Part shown: one piece after another, positions 1-8,610 of the stretch
Layout: each line of letters starts with the position of its first letter
Numbering within the stretch: position 1 is the first letter of the stretch
Source of the DNA: Xanthobacter aminoxidans
GTDB taxonomy: Bacteria; Pseudomonadota; Alphaproteobacteria; Rhizobiales; Xanthobacteraceae
Direction: 5' to 3'
Length of the DNA: 64,000 nt
Assembly (NCBI RefSeq): GCF_023571765.1
Contig: NZ_JAMJXC010000012.1
Location: 1 to 64,000, forward strand
Notes under the pieces: generated by a model
Told to the model about the DNA's origin: nothing
What the model saw: only the letters and a program-made list of their open reading frames with translations
Database searches by the model: none
Made by a program: the position numbers and the translations under genes

Positions 1-260
1 CAACTGTTCAGGCTGGGTGTGTTCAAGCGGGCGGGGATCCGTGCCGGCTCACGGTCTTCAAGACCTGGGGCCCAACGATCTCCCGCCCGCTCCCATCCTG
101 ACACATCCCCAACACACAGGGGCCCAGGGGAAAAGTCGGCGAAGCCGGCGACACCCCCAACACCCTCGGTTTGAGCCGCCTGCGGCGAACCCTTGCGCTG
201 GGCCCCGGCTCGCATTCCGCTGTCGCTGCATGCGTCCGGGGCGCGAGGGCGGCGCGCTCC

Positions 261-851
261 TCACACCAGCGGCGAGACCTGCTCGCGCGCCGTCTCGATC
301 TTCCCGTCGGGGGCCAGATAGTCGATCAGCTTCAGGGTGCGTTCGCCGGTGCCGGCGAGTTTGGCGATGATGGAGCGCATGGCGCGGAATTCGCTCCCCG
401 AGAGCGGGCCGAACAGGGTGTCGTTGGCCGGCGCCTGCACCCGTGTCAGCTCGGCGAGGCGCTGCTCGGCCTCGGGCGTGACGGAGAGCAGCACCCGGCG
501 GCGATCGCTGGGATTGACGGCCTTGCTGACGAGGCCCGCGGCAACGAGCTTGTTGATCTCGATGGTGACGAAGGCGCCCGACAGATGCAGGTGCTCGGCG
601 AGGGTGGCGACGCCCAGTTCCGGCACCTTGCCGGTCAGGCGGGCGATGGACATCAGGATCGTGTACTGCGTGCCCGACAGGCCGATGAGGCCACCGAGGC
701 GATTGCGCACCTCCTGGATGGCGGCCGCGAAGGCGAGCATGTCGTGCACCAGCTCACGGAATTCGGTGTCCGAACCATCGATCAGCAAGGCGGCGCGTGA
801 CGCTGTCAAAGGCAGCGGCCTCCGGCCCCGCCCGTTCTTCGTCTGAGGCAT
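261..851 (-). CDS. MarR family transcriptional regulator
   Basis: A 196-residue winged-helix protein of the MarR family. The centre holds a typical MarR DNA-binding region: a helix pair around 'LAEHLHLSGAFVTIEINKL' followed by the wing motif 'NPSDRRRVLLSVT', whose Asp-Arg-Arg is the family hallmark. Such proteins are dimeric repressors that release DNA when they bind a phenolic or other aromatic ligand. It is transcribed divergently from the flavin reductase/monooxygenase cluster starting at 999, and a perfect inverted repeat lies between the two (956-976). It is therefore probably the local, HpaR-like repressor of that catabolic cluster. The N-terminal about 25 residues are basic and outside the family core, so a later start is possible. 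The regulator class is secure; the ligand is unknown. Confidence 0.85.
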   Translation of the reverse strand: MPQTKNGRGRRPLPLTASRAALLIDGSDTEFRELVHDMLAFAAAIQEVRNRLGGLIGLSGTQYTILMSIARLTGKVPELGVATLAEHLHLSGAFVTIEINKLVAAGLVSKAVNPSDRRRVLLSVTPEAEQRLAELTRVQAPANDTLFGPLSGSEFRAMRSIIAKLAGTGERTLKLIDYLAPDGKIETAREQVSPLV

Positions 852-955
852 GAACGCGTGCTCCCGCGCACCGTGGACCCTCCCCCTGCAGAGGGGCGGT
901 ACGCCGACATGTTTTTAGCCGGGCAGGGGGCTTGACGTCCATCACCCATTTGATA

Positions 956-976
956 ATAGCTTTATAACAAAGCTAT
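956..976. promoter_or_regulatory. Candidate MarR operator (8-bp inverted repeat)
   Basis: The arms ATAGCTTT and AAAGCTAT are perfect reverse complements separated by ATAAC. Imperfect symmetry continues outward (TTGAT on the left, ATCAA on the right). The site sits in an AT-rich pocket of an otherwise GC-rich intergenic region, 22 nt before the flavin reductase start and about 100 nt before the divergent MarR start. That is where a MarR dimer would block both promoters. The pairing of regulator and site is inferred from position. Confidence 0.6.
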
Positions 977-998
977 CAAGTGCTGTGGACATTGCCCC

Positions 999-1529
999 AT
1001 GTCTTCGCCGCCCTCCCTGTCTTCGCCCTGCTCTCCGAGCGTCACCGCCTTCGATCCGCGCGCCTTCCGCCAGACGCTGGGGGCGTTCGCGACCGGCATC
1101 GCCGTGGTGGCGGCCGAGGCGGCCGACGGAACGCTCATCGGCATGACCATGAGCTCGTTCAATTCGGTCTCGCTTGACCCGCCGCTGGTGCTGTTTTCCG
1201 TTGCCCGCTCGGCGCTTTCGCTGCCGGCTTTGCGCACGGCGGCGGCCTACGGCATCTCCGTCCTCGCCCATGACCAGCAGGACCTGTCCGGCCGCTTCGC
1301 CCGTGCCCAGGGCGAGAAGTGGTCCGGCGTGGACCACCTGCGCGGCCATGGTGGCGCCCCGCTCCTTACCGGTGCGGCAGCGCATCTGGAGTGCGTGCCC
1401 CACGCCATCCACGACGGCGGCGATCACGAAGTTTTCATCGCCCGCGTCGTCGCCCATCGCTCGGCTGCCGCCGAGCCGCTTATCTTCCATGCCGGACGCT
1501 ACCGAACGCTCGCGGCCGTCGCCGGCTGA
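999..1529 (+). CDS. Flavin reductase, HpaC-like component
   Basis: A 176-residue flavin reductase-like domain protein, normal length for the HpaC group. It shows the conserved start 'FRQTLGAFATGIAVVA', the substrate segment 'GMTMSSFNSVSLDPPLVLFSV' and 'GISVLAHDQQDLSGRFA'. Enzymes of this class reduce free FMN or FAD with NAD(P)H and hand the reduced flavin to a partner monooxygenase. The next gene, 21 nt downstream, is an HpaB-type oxygenase, so the two probably form a two-component flavin monooxygenase. The first about 15 residues are Ser/Pro-rich and lie outside the domain. It is the first gene of the cluster and lies just after the candidate MarR operator. Confidence 0.85.
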   Translation: MSSPPSLSSPCSPSVTAFDPRAFRQTLGAFATGIAVVAAEAADGTLIGMTMSSFNSVSLDPPLVLFSVARSALSLPALRTAAAYGISVLAHDQQDLSGRFARAQGEKWSGVDHLRGHGGAPLLTGAAAHLECVPHAIHDGGDHEVFIARVVAHRSAAAEPLIFHAGRYRTLAAVAG

Positions 1530-1550
1530 ACCGAACTTGAGGACCCTGCC

Positions 1551-3038
1551 ATGATCAAGACCGGTGCCGAGCATATCCAGAGCCTGAAGGACGGCCGCGA
1601 GATCTTCATCGACGGCCAAAATCTGTCCGATGCCACCACCCACCACGCCTTCCGCCGGTCCATCGCCTCGGTCGGCAAGATGTTTGACTTCCACAGCGCC
1701 CCGGAAAACCGGGAGCTGATGACCTTCGAGACCGACACCGGCACCCGCGCCAACCGCATCTGGCAGCTTCCGACCAGCTATGAGGAGCTGAAGACCCGCC
1801 GCCGGGGCCTCGAGGCCTGGACCGAGCTGCATGGCGGCTTCCTCGGCCGCGCGCCGGATCACGTCGCCTCCTGCATCTCCGGCATGTACATGGGCCTCGA
1901 CCAGTTCGAGCTGTACGACCCGGCCCGCGCCCGCGCGCTGGCGGACTATTACCGCTACGCCCGCGACAACGACCTCTATCTCACCTACGTCATCATCAAT
2001 CCGCAGGCCGACCGCTCCAAGAATGCGGCCGAGCAGGCCGACCCCTTCCTCTCCGCCGCCGTCGTGGACGAGGACACCTCGGGCATCACCGTGCGCGGCG
2101 CCAAGATGCTGGCCACCGGCGGCATCATGGCCAACGAGGTGTTCGTCACCTGCATCCAGCCCCTGCAGAAGGGCGAGGAGCCCTATGCGCTCTCCTTCTG
2201 CATCCCGATGAATGCGAAGGGCCTGAAGATCCTCTCCCGTAAGTCCTATGAGGCGGCCTCGCCCAGCGTGTTCGACAACCCGCTGTCGAGCCGCTTCGAC
2301 GAGAACGACGCGGTGCTCTACTTCGATGACGTGAAGGTGCCGTGGGACCGCATCTTCATCGCCCGCGACATCGCCATGACGAACAAGCAGTTCCATGCGA
2401 CGCCGGCCCACGTCTACCAGAACTACCAGGCGCAGATCCGCCTCTCGGTGAAGCTGAAGTTCCTGCTTGGCATCGCCCGCCGCATCACCGAGGTGAACGG
2501 CACCACCAATTTCCCGCAGGTGCGCGAGACGCTCGGCCAGCTCGCCGCCGAGGCCGCCATGGTGGATGCCTTCGTCGCCGCCATGGAGGCCAAGGGCAGC
2601 TATTACGGCCCCTATTTCGTGCCCGACCGGCACACGCTCTATGCCGCGCAGACGCTGGCCCAGCAGCTCTACGGCAAGTTCATCACCACCCTGCGGGAGC
2701 TGGCCGGCGGCGGCATGATCATGCTGCCCTCCTCGGTGCACGACTACGAGAATGCCGAGCTGGCCCGCCTCATCGGCAAGACCCAGCAGTCGCCGGCCGC
2801 CAGCGCCGAGGAGAAGGTGAAGTTCTACAAGCTCGCCTGGGACGCGGTGGGCTCGGAATTCGCCTCGCGCCATGCGCAGTACGAGATGTTCTATGCCGGC
2901 GCCTCCTTCGTGGTGAAGGGCCATTCCTTCCGCACCTATGACTGGGCGGGGGCGGAAAAGCTGCTCGCCGACATGCTCTCCTCCTACGCCCTCTCCGACG
3001 AGGTGAAGCCCTTCGCCGCCGCCCGCGCGGCCGAGTGA
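1551..3038 (+). CDS. HpaB-type flavin-dependent monooxygenase, oxygenase component
   Basis: A 495-residue protein of the 4-hydroxyphenylacetate 3-hydroxylase (HpaB) superfamily, which has an acyl-CoA dehydrogenase fold. Family landmarks are the N-terminal 'SLKDGREIFIDGQ', the segment 'YVIINPQADRSKNAAEQ' in the flavin/substrate region, 'GAKMLATGGIMANEVFV' and the C-terminal 'AGGGMIMLPSS'. The family hydroxylates phenols, chlorophenols and some N-heterocyclic acids using FADH2 supplied by a reductase. The reductase is the gene immediately upstream. The cupin, amidase and isomerase downstream do not match the 4-hydroxyphenylacetate (homoprotocatechuate) pathway, so the substrate is probably different. 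Family assignment is strong; substrate is unknown. Confidence 0.88.
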   Translation: MIKTGAEHIQSLKDGREIFIDGQNLSDATTHHAFRRSIASVGKMFDFHSAPENRELMTFETDTGTRANRIWQLPTSYEELKTRRRGLEAWTELHGGFLGRAPDHVASCISGMYMGLDQFELYDPARARALADYYRYARDNDLYLTYVIINPQADRSKNAAEQADPFLSAAVVDEDTSGITVRGAKMLATGGIMANEVFVTCIQPLQKGEEPYALSFCIPMNAKGLKILSRKSYEAASPSVFDNPLSSRFDENDAVLYFDDVKVPWDRIFIARDIAMTNKQFHATPAHVYQNYQAQIRLSVKLKFLLGIARRITEVNGTTNFPQVRETLGQLAAEAAMVDAFVAAMEAKGSYYGPYFVPDRHTLYAAQTLAQQLYGKFITTLRELAGGGMIMLPSSVHDYENAELARLIGKTQQSPAASAEEKVKFYKLAWDAVGSEFASRHAQYEMFYAGASFVVKGHSFRTYDWAGAEKLLADMLSSYALSDEVKPFAAARAAE

Positions 3039-3064
3039 TACTTGGTTCACTGGAAGACACAGCC

Positions 3065-3445
3065 ATGGCGATCAACAAGATCCACGACGAGTTCCATACC
3101 CTGGACCTGACCACCGGCTGGGAAGTGCCCCCCGGCTATCCCGCCGGCATCCAGCAGAAGATCCTCGCCGGCGCCCTCGACGAGGAGAACCGCGCCGGCT
3201 CGCGCTCGCGCCTCCTGAAGTTCGAGCCCGGCGTGTTCACCACCAAGCCGTTCGTGCACGAATATTGGGAAGAGGTGTTCCTCGTCTCCGGCGACCTCAC
3301 GGTCGGCAATGACGACAAGGGCGAGGGCGGCGAGAGCTTCGCGCCCTTCACCTATGCGGTGCGTCCCCCGGGCGCCGTGCATGGGCCGTTCAAGTCGGAT
3401 AAGGGCTGCATCCTGTTCGAAATCCATTATTTCGATCCGGCCTGA
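3065..3445 (+). CDS. Small single-domain cupin protein
   Basis: A 126-residue cupin starting at the ATG that follows the HpaB-type gene by 26 nt. The first cupin motif reads 'TTKPFVHEYWEEVFLVSGDL', with one His and two Glu instead of the textbook HxH. The second is 'YAVRPPGAVHGPF', which keeps the PGxxH pattern. A metal site is therefore plausible but has a modified first motif. Small cupins in degradation clusters act as ring-cleaving dioxygenases, isomerases or hydrolases, or only bind pathway intermediates. The position between a hydroxylase and an amidase suggests it processes the hydroxylated product. Its exact reaction cannot be read from the sequence. Confidence 0.8.
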   Translation: MAINKIHDEFHTLDLTTGWEVPPGYPAGIQQKILAGALDEENRAGSRSRLLKFEPGVFTTKPFVHEYWEEVFLVSGDLTVGNDDKGEGGESFAPFTYAVRPPGAVHGPFKSDKGCILFEIHYFDPA

Positions 3446-3473
3446 TTCCTCTCCCATTCTGGACCCGCGCCCC

Positions 3474-4820
3474 ATGCAGCCCACCCTTGCCGCCCTCGCC
3501 GATGATCTCGCCTCCGGCCGCACCACGGCGCGGGCGCTGGTGGAGGACTGCATCGCCCGGATCGATGACCCGGACGGGGAGGGCGGGCGCGCCTTCGTGC
3601 GGGTGAACCGGGAGGCGGCCCGCGCGGCCGCCGATGCCCAGGACCTGCTGCGCAAGGCGGGGGCCGCGCCCTCGCCCTTCGCCGGCATCCCCATCGGGGT
3701 GAAGGACCTGTTCGACGTGGCCGGCGAGGTCACGGCGGCGGGCTCCAAGGTGCTGCGCGATTCTCCCCCGGCGAAGGCGGATGCCCCCGCCGTGGCGCGC
3801 CTGCGCCGGGCGGGCTTCGTGCTGGTCGGCCGCAACACCATGACCGAGTTCGCCTATTCCGGCCTCGGCATGAACCCCCATACCGGCAACCCCGCTGCCC
3901 CCTTCGAGCGGGCGAGCGCCCCGCGCGTCTCCGGTGGCTCCTCCTCCGGCGGCGCGGTGGCGGTGGCGGATGGCATGGCCCATGCGGCGCTCGGCACCGA
4001 CACCGGCGGCTCCTGCCGCATCCCGGCGGCCTTCTGCGGCCTCGTCGGCTTCAAGCCCACCGCCCGCCGCGTGCCGCGCGACGGCGCCTTCCCGCTCTCC
4101 ACCACGCTCGATTCCATCGGTCCCATCGCCCGCTCGGTGGCCTGCTGCGCGGCGCTCGATGCCATCCTCTCGGGCGGTGACGCGCCGCTGCCGGTGCGTC
4201 CGGTCGCGGGCCTTCGGCTGCTCGTGCCCACCACGGTGGCTCTCGACGGTCTGGACGCCCCCGTCGCCGCCGCCTTCGAGGCGGCGCTGGAGCGCCTCGC
4301 CAAGGCCGGCGCGCACATCGTCTCCGCGCCCTTCCCCGAGTTCGGCGAGATCGCCACCCTCAATGCCAAGGGCGGTTTCGCGGCAGCGGAGAGCTATGCG
4401 GTCCACCGCCGCCTGCTGGCCGAGAAGGGCGAGGGCTACGACCCGCGCGTCTCCGTGCGCGTCCGTCGCGGCTCCGAGCAGTCGGCCGCGGATTATGTGG
4501 AGCTGGTGGCGGCCCGCGCCGGCCTCGTCGCCCGTGCCGCCGCCCGGCTCGCCGGCTTTGATGCGCTGGCGCTGCCCACCGTCGCCATCGCCCCGCCGCG
4601 CATCGCCGACCTTCTGACCGACGACGACGCCTATGGCCGCGCCAATCTCATGGCCCTGCGCAATCCCACCCTCATCAACATGATCGACGGCTGCGCCATC
4701 TCCCTCCCCCTCACCGGCGAAGGCGGCCTGCCCGCCGGCCTCATGCTGGCCGGCGCGCCGGGGACGGATGCCGCCCTCTTCGCCGTGGCCGCTGGCGTCG
4801 AGGCGGCGCTGAAGGACTGA
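3474..4820 (+). CDS. Amidase signature family hydrolase
   Basis: A 448-residue amidase signature enzyme. The Ser-cisSer-Lys triad is visible: Lys in 'GIPIGVKDLFD', cis-Ser and Ser in 'GGSSSGGAVAVADG' and 'GTDTGGSCRIPAAFCG', followed by 'GLVGFKPT'. Such enzymes hydrolyse a C-N amide bond to an acid plus ammonia or amine. The start chosen is the ATG 28 nt after the cupin stop; an upstream extension would overlap the cupin in another frame and adds no domain. In the cluster it is the natural step for opening a lactam or releasing ammonia from an amide after ring hydroxylation. Bulk specificity (aryl amide, lactam, carbamoyl) is not predictable here. Confidence 0.88.
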   Translation: MQPTLAALADDLASGRTTARALVEDCIARIDDPDGEGGRAFVRVNREAARAAADAQDLLRKAGAAPSPFAGIPIGVKDLFDVAGEVTAAGSKVLRDSPPAKADAPAVARLRRAGFVLVGRNTMTEFAYSGLGMNPHTGNPAAPFERASAPRVSGGSSSGGAVAVADGMAHAALGTDTGGSCRIPAAFCGLVGFKPTARRVPRDGAFPLSTTLDSIGPIARSVACCAALDAILSGGDAPLPVRPVAGLRLLVPTTVALDGLDAPVAAAFEAALERLAKAGAHIVSAPFPEFGEIATLNAKGGFAAAESYAVHRRLLAEKGEGYDPRVSVRVRRGSEQSAADYVELVAARAGLVARAAARLAGFDALALPTVAIAPPRIADLLTDDDAYGRANLMALRNPTLINMIDGCAISLPLTGEGGLPAGLMLAGAPGTDAALFAVAAGVEAALKD

Positions 4821-4991
4821 ACGACCGTCCCGCAAGGGGGCGATCGCCTGATCGCGCCCGCTCGTGATGACCTATGTCAACGCAGCCGTCCTGGAGGTGC
4901 CGCAAGCTTTGCAGCGGTTCACCGGGTCTCCGTTCGGAGGCCGAGATCAGGGACGCGATCGCCCAATGTGGCGGCGCGGGGGGCGGGCGCC

Positions 4992-6287
4992 ATGGGCTTG
5001 TTTCACTTCGATCGCAATCTCGAGCAGACGCTGGCCCCCATCACCCTGATCCGGGGTGGCAGCAGCCGGGGGTTCTATTTCGAAGGGCGCAACGTCCCCC
5101 TGCCGGGCCAGGGGCTTGAAGAGTTCCTGCTGGCCGTGCGCGGCTCGCCCGACCCGATGGGCATGGACGGTCTCGGCGGCAACACCATCCTGCAGTCGAA
5201 GACCGCCATCGTGCAGCCCTCCACGCGGGAGGGCGCCGATGTGGACTACACCTTCGTGCAGATCTTTCCCGACCAGCCGGCGACCGTCACCTACAAGATG
5301 AACTGCGGCAACATCTCGGCAGGGGTGCCGGTGTTCGCCCTGATGAAGAACATGATCCCGGGCGTCCGGGACGGCCGCCTCACCGTGCGCGCCTATTCGA
5401 CCAACACGCAGAAGATGATGTACATGACCCTCGACGTGGCCAACGGCGAGGCGCTGGTGGATGGCCAGACCGCCATCGGCGGCGTGCCGGGGACGGGCGC
5501 GGAAATTCTGGTGGACTTCCGCGATCAGGGCGGCGGTTTCACCGGCCGGACCTTTCCCACCGGCAATCTGGTGGACACCGTCGTGCTGAGCGACGGCAGC
5601 AAGATCGATGTCACCATCGTCGACATGGTGAATATCTGCGGCTTCTTCCGGGCCGAGGACTTCGGGCTGGGCTGCACGGGCCTGGAACTCCCCTCGCCCA
5701 CCGGAGCGGTGCTGACGCCGCCCGGCATGCTCGCCCGCCTCACCGAGCTGCGGCTGAAGATCGCCCAGTTGATCGGCTGGAACCAGTACACGATCGACAC
5801 CATCGGCAAGGCGACGCTGCCCTTCGCTGTCTCGGTCGCCGCGCCCGCGACCTACACGGACCTCGACGGGCATGAGGTGAAGGCCGAGACGGTGGATGTC
5901 GTCGCGCGCTTCTATCTCGAATCGATCATGCATTCGGCAGCGCCGGGGAGCGGGTCCACCTGCCTCGCGGCCGCCGCGGCCATCCCCGGCACCGTGCCCA
6001 ACCAGGCCCTGCGCGACGGCGCGCTGAAGGCGGGGAAGGGCGGGAGCCTGACGCTTGGCCATCCCAGCGGCACCTTCGCATTGAAGACCAGCCCCATTCT
6101 GGGCGCCGACCGGACCGCCGCCACCTTCTCCGAACTGAGCTTTCCGCGCACCGCGCGGATCATCTGTGACGGCACGGTCTACATCAAGGTCAACCGCCCG
6201 TCGGAACAGACGGCCTGGACGGTCGCCGACGATCTCGACGCGGCCTCCTACTTCCTGAGGGGCGAGGACATTTCGGTGCAGCGGTGA
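4992..6287 (+). CDS. PrpF/GalD-type isomerase (4-oxalomesaconate tautomerase-like)
   Basis: A 431-residue protein of the PrpF superfamily, which has a diaminopimelate epimerase-like fold. The N-terminal signature 'PITLIRGGSSRGFYFEG' is clear. The presumed catalytic Cys lies in 'MNCGNISAGVPVF', and a second half-site shows 'GLGCTGLELPSPT'. Characterised members move a double bond in unsaturated di- or tricarboxylates: 2-methylaconitate isomerase, and 4-oxalomesaconate tautomerase in gallate or protocatechuate 4,5-cleavage. The gene follows the amidase by 171 nt and may have its own promoter. It would rearrange an unsaturated acid left after ring opening. A GTG at 4968 could add eight residues; the ATG at 4992 was preferred because the family core begins soon after it. 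Confidence 0.82.
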   Translation: MGLFHFDRNLEQTLAPITLIRGGSSRGFYFEGRNVPLPGQGLEEFLLAVRGSPDPMGMDGLGGNTILQSKTAIVQPSTREGADVDYTFVQIFPDQPATVTYKMNCGNISAGVPVFALMKNMIPGVRDGRLTVRAYSTNTQKMMYMTLDVANGEALVDGQTAIGGVPGTGAEILVDFRDQGGGFTGRTFPTGNLVDTVVLSDGSKIDVTIVDMVNICGFFRAEDFGLGCTGLELPSPTGAVLTPPGMLARLTELRLKIAQLIGWNQYTIDTIGKATLPFAVSVAAPATYTDLDGHEVKAETVDVVARFYLESIMHSAAPGSGSTCLAAAAAIPGTVPNQALRDGALKAGKGGSLTLGHPSGTFALKTSPILGADRTAATFSELSFPRTARIICDGTVYIKVNRPSEQTAWTVADDLDAASYFLRGEDISVQR

Positions 6288-6314
6288 GCGGGTTCGCCCT
6301 GGGCCCGGACCGGT

Positions 6315-7706
6315 TCAGGGCGTGCCGGCCTGCCCTCCCGGCTTCGGCAGCCGCACGGTGAGGCGGGCGCCGCCGCCGGGGCGGTCGGAGATGGTGACGC
6401 GGCCGCCGTGCCCCTCGGCGATCTGCCGCACGATGGTGAGGCCGAGCCCGGCGCCGCCGCTGTCGCGGTTGCGCGAGGGCTCCAGCCGGTAGAAGGGCTC
6501 GAACACCGTCTCCCGCTCGCCCTCGGGAATGCCCGGCCCGCGATCCTCCACCACGAGGTCCACCGCGTCGCCGCGATCCTGAAGCGTGATGTCCGCGCAC
6601 GCGCCGTAGGCGATGGCGTTTCCGACGAGATTGGCGAGCACGCGGGCGAGCGCGCCGCGATTGCCGGCGACCACCCGCTCCGCGTCGGCGCCATGGAGCG
6701 TGACGGCCGCGCCCTGCGCCCGGCGCGTCTCGCACTCGGCCCGCGCCAGCGCGGCGAGGTCCACGGTCTCGCCCGAGGCGGGGGCGAAGGAGGCGCGGGC
6801 GAAGGCGAGGGCGTCGTCCACCAGCGCCTGCATCCCGTCGAGGTCGGCGCGGGCCTTCTCCACCTGGTCGCCGGGCGGCATCAGCTCCAGCCGCAGCCGC
6901 AGGCGCGTGAGATAGGTGCGCAGATCGTGGCTGATGGCCCCCAGCACCAGCGTGCGCATCCGCACCAGTTCCGAGATGCGGGCCTGCATGGCGTTCACCG
7001 TGCGGATCACCAGCCGCACGTCCGGCGCGCCGCGTTCCTTCACATGCGAGGGCTGGAGCTGGGCGCCGAACCGCTCCACCGCCGCCGCGAGGTCGGAGAG
7101 GGGGCGGGTCTCCCGGCGCACCGCGAGCAGGGCGAGAAGGGCCACGAGGAAGCCGAGGATGCCGCCGATGAGCCCCACCGGCAGGCCAAGGAAGCGCACC
7201 GTCACGTCGCCCCCGGCCACGATCTCCAGATAGCCGCCACCGACGAGTGCAAAGGCCACGGTGAGCTTCGCGCCGCGCAGGTCGCGCAGGCGCTCGACGA
7301 GGCCGTGGGGGTGATCGTCGCCGGCGAGCGACAGCGCGATGAAGCGGTCCGGCGGCAGTCCCGTGAGCAGCCGGAGACGGCGCTCGGCGAAGCCGAGCAG
7401 GCGCGGCGTCTGGATGTTCGGTTTCTCGGACCGGATGGCGACGAGGAAGCCGGGACCTGCGGCCGCGCGCACGGCGAGATCGCGCTCGTCGGGGGGCAGC
7501 CGATCCATGAGCTGCGCCAGCGCGGCGATGCGCTGCATCACCATCAGGACGGCGACGGGCGAGGAGGAGCGCTGGCGCTCCAGAACATAGGCGGCGAGCA
7601 TCAGCACCTGCACCGCCAAAAGGCCGGCGACGACGATCAGCGCCAGCCGCGTGCCGAGCCCGAACCGGCGGTGACGGCGCATCGCCGGATCAGAGCTGGC
7701 GGACAT
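6315..7706 (-). CDS. Sensor histidine kinase (HAMP/HisKA/HATPase)
   Basis: A 463-residue membrane-bound kinase with a first membrane helix (about residues 20-45, 'ALIVVAGLLAVQVLMLAAY') and a periplasmic sensor region of about 120 residues. A second helix ('GLIGGILGFLVALLALLAV') is followed by a HAMP linker, the H-box 'AISHDLRTYLTRLRLRLE', and an ATPase domain with 'ARVLANLVGNAIAYG', 'VEDRGPGIPE' and 'GAGLGLTIVRQIAEGHGG'. It partners the OmpR-type regulator just upstream, overlapping its 3' end by 17 nt. An in-frame ATG at 7682, just after the regulator stop, is an alternative start. The H-box 'DLRTYLTRLR' resembles EnvZ-like kinases. Signal and targets are unknown. Confidence 0.87.
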   Translation of the reverse strand: MSASSDPAMRRHRRFGLGTRLALIVVAGLLAVQVLMLAAYVLERQRSSSPVAVLMVMQRIAALAQLMDRLPPDERDLAVRAAAGPGFLVAIRSEKPNIQTPRLLGFAERRLRLLTGLPPDRFIALSLAGDDHPHGLVERLRDLRGAKLTVAFALVGGGYLEIVAGGDVTVRFLGLPVGLIGGILGFLVALLALLAVRRETRPLSDLAAAVERFGAQLQPSHVKERGAPDVRLVIRTVNAMQARISELVRMRTLVLGAISHDLRTYLTRLRLRLELMPPGDQVEKARADLDGMQALVDDALAFARASFAPASGETVDLAALARAECETRRAQGAAVTLHGADAERVVAGNRGALARVLANLVGNAIAYGACADITLQDRGDAVDLVVEDRGPGIPEGERETVFEPFYRLEPSRNRDSGGAGLGLTIVRQIAEGHGGRVTISDRPGGGARLTVRLPKPGGQAGTP

Positions 7707-8406
7707 CGACGGTGAGCAGATAGCCGCCATTGCGGACGGTCTTGATGAGCAGGGCCGCCTCTTCCGAGACGGCGGAGAGCTTGCGCCTCAGCCGGCTGAT
7801 CGAGACATCAATGGTGCGGTCGAACGGGTCGGCCGAGCGCCCGCGGGTCCAGTCCAGAAGCTGGTCGCGGGAGAGCACGCGCTTCGGCCGCTCCAGGAAG
7901 CAGGCGAGCAGCTCGAACTCCGCCGAGGTGAGGTCGAGGAGGGGGCCGTCGGCCTCGGCGACGCTGCGGGCGTCGAGATCGGCCACGAAGCCGGCGAAGG
8001 CGACGCGGCGGTTGCGCGGGGCGGGCTCCGTCAGCGTCCGGTCCGCCCGCCGCAGCACGGCCCGGATGCGGGCGAGCAGCTCGCGCGGGTTGAACGGCTT
8101 CGGCAGATAGTCGTCGGCGCCCATCTCCAGCCCGACGATGCGGTCCACATCGTCGCCCTTGGCGGTGAGCATGAGGATGGGCATTCCTCCCCGCGCCCGG
8201 AGGCGACGGCAGATGGACAGCCCGTCCTCGCCCGGCAGCATGAGGTCGAGGATGACCATGTCCGGCCGCGCGGTCGACAGGATGCGGTCCATGGCGACGC
8301 TATCCTCCGCCGCCAGCACGCCATAGCCCTCGCGGCCGAGGAAGTCCGCGAGCAGGGCGCGGATCTCGCGGTCGTCCTCGACGATGAGCAGTGTGCGCGA
8401 GGCCAA
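7690..8406 (-). CDS. OmpR/PhoB family response regulator
   Basis: A 238-residue two-domain regulator. The receiver (residues about 4-117) has the acidic pair 'VEDDREIR', the phosphoacceptor Asp in 'MVILDLMLPGEDG', and the Thr/Lys residues in 'ILMLTAKGDD' and 'DYLPKPFNPRELLARI'. The C-terminal winged helix shows 'LTSAEFELLACFLERPKRVLSRDQLLD' and 'DVSISRLRRKL'. It overlaps the kinase gene downstream, so the pair is co-transcribed and probably co-translated. There is no obvious target gene beside it. The small secreted protein at 8611, divergently transcribed across a 204-nt gap, is the only nearby candidate. Confidence 0.93.
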   Translation of the reverse strand: MASRTLLIVEDDREIRALLADFLGREGYGVLAAEDSVAMDRILSTARPDMVILDLMLPGEDGLSICRRLRARGGMPILMLTAKGDDVDRIVGLEMGADDYLPKPFNPRELLARIRAVLRRADRTLTEPAPRNRRVAFAGFVADLDARSVAEADGPLLDLTSAEFELLACFLERPKRVLSRDQLLDWTRGRSADPFDRTIDVSISRLRRKLSAVSEEAALLIKTVRNGGYLLTVDVRQL

Positions 8407-8610
8407 AAGCGGGTCTCCAAGGGGTGGGGTCTCGGCTGGGACGGGGCAAGTTTCGCCGGAGGGGCGCCCGCCATCAATGCGCGGCCGCGTCCAGGATACA
8501 AAACGTTACAGCACCTCACCGGCAGGCAAACGCGATGCAACGGCCATCCGTGAAGCTCTCCCCATCGCAACCGGCCATGCCCCCCGGGATGGCGCCTGAG
8601 TGAGACCGAG

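Noticed and set aside
1-260. Possible gene end at the left edge
   Set aside because: All frames stop soon, with Arg/Pro-rich translation and no motif. I see nothing that can be named there.
942-3050. 702-codon open frame on the minus strand opposite the flavin reductase/HpaB genes
   Set aside because: His/Gly/Arg/Glu-rich translation without domain features, exactly antisense to well-recognised genes; a result of high GC.
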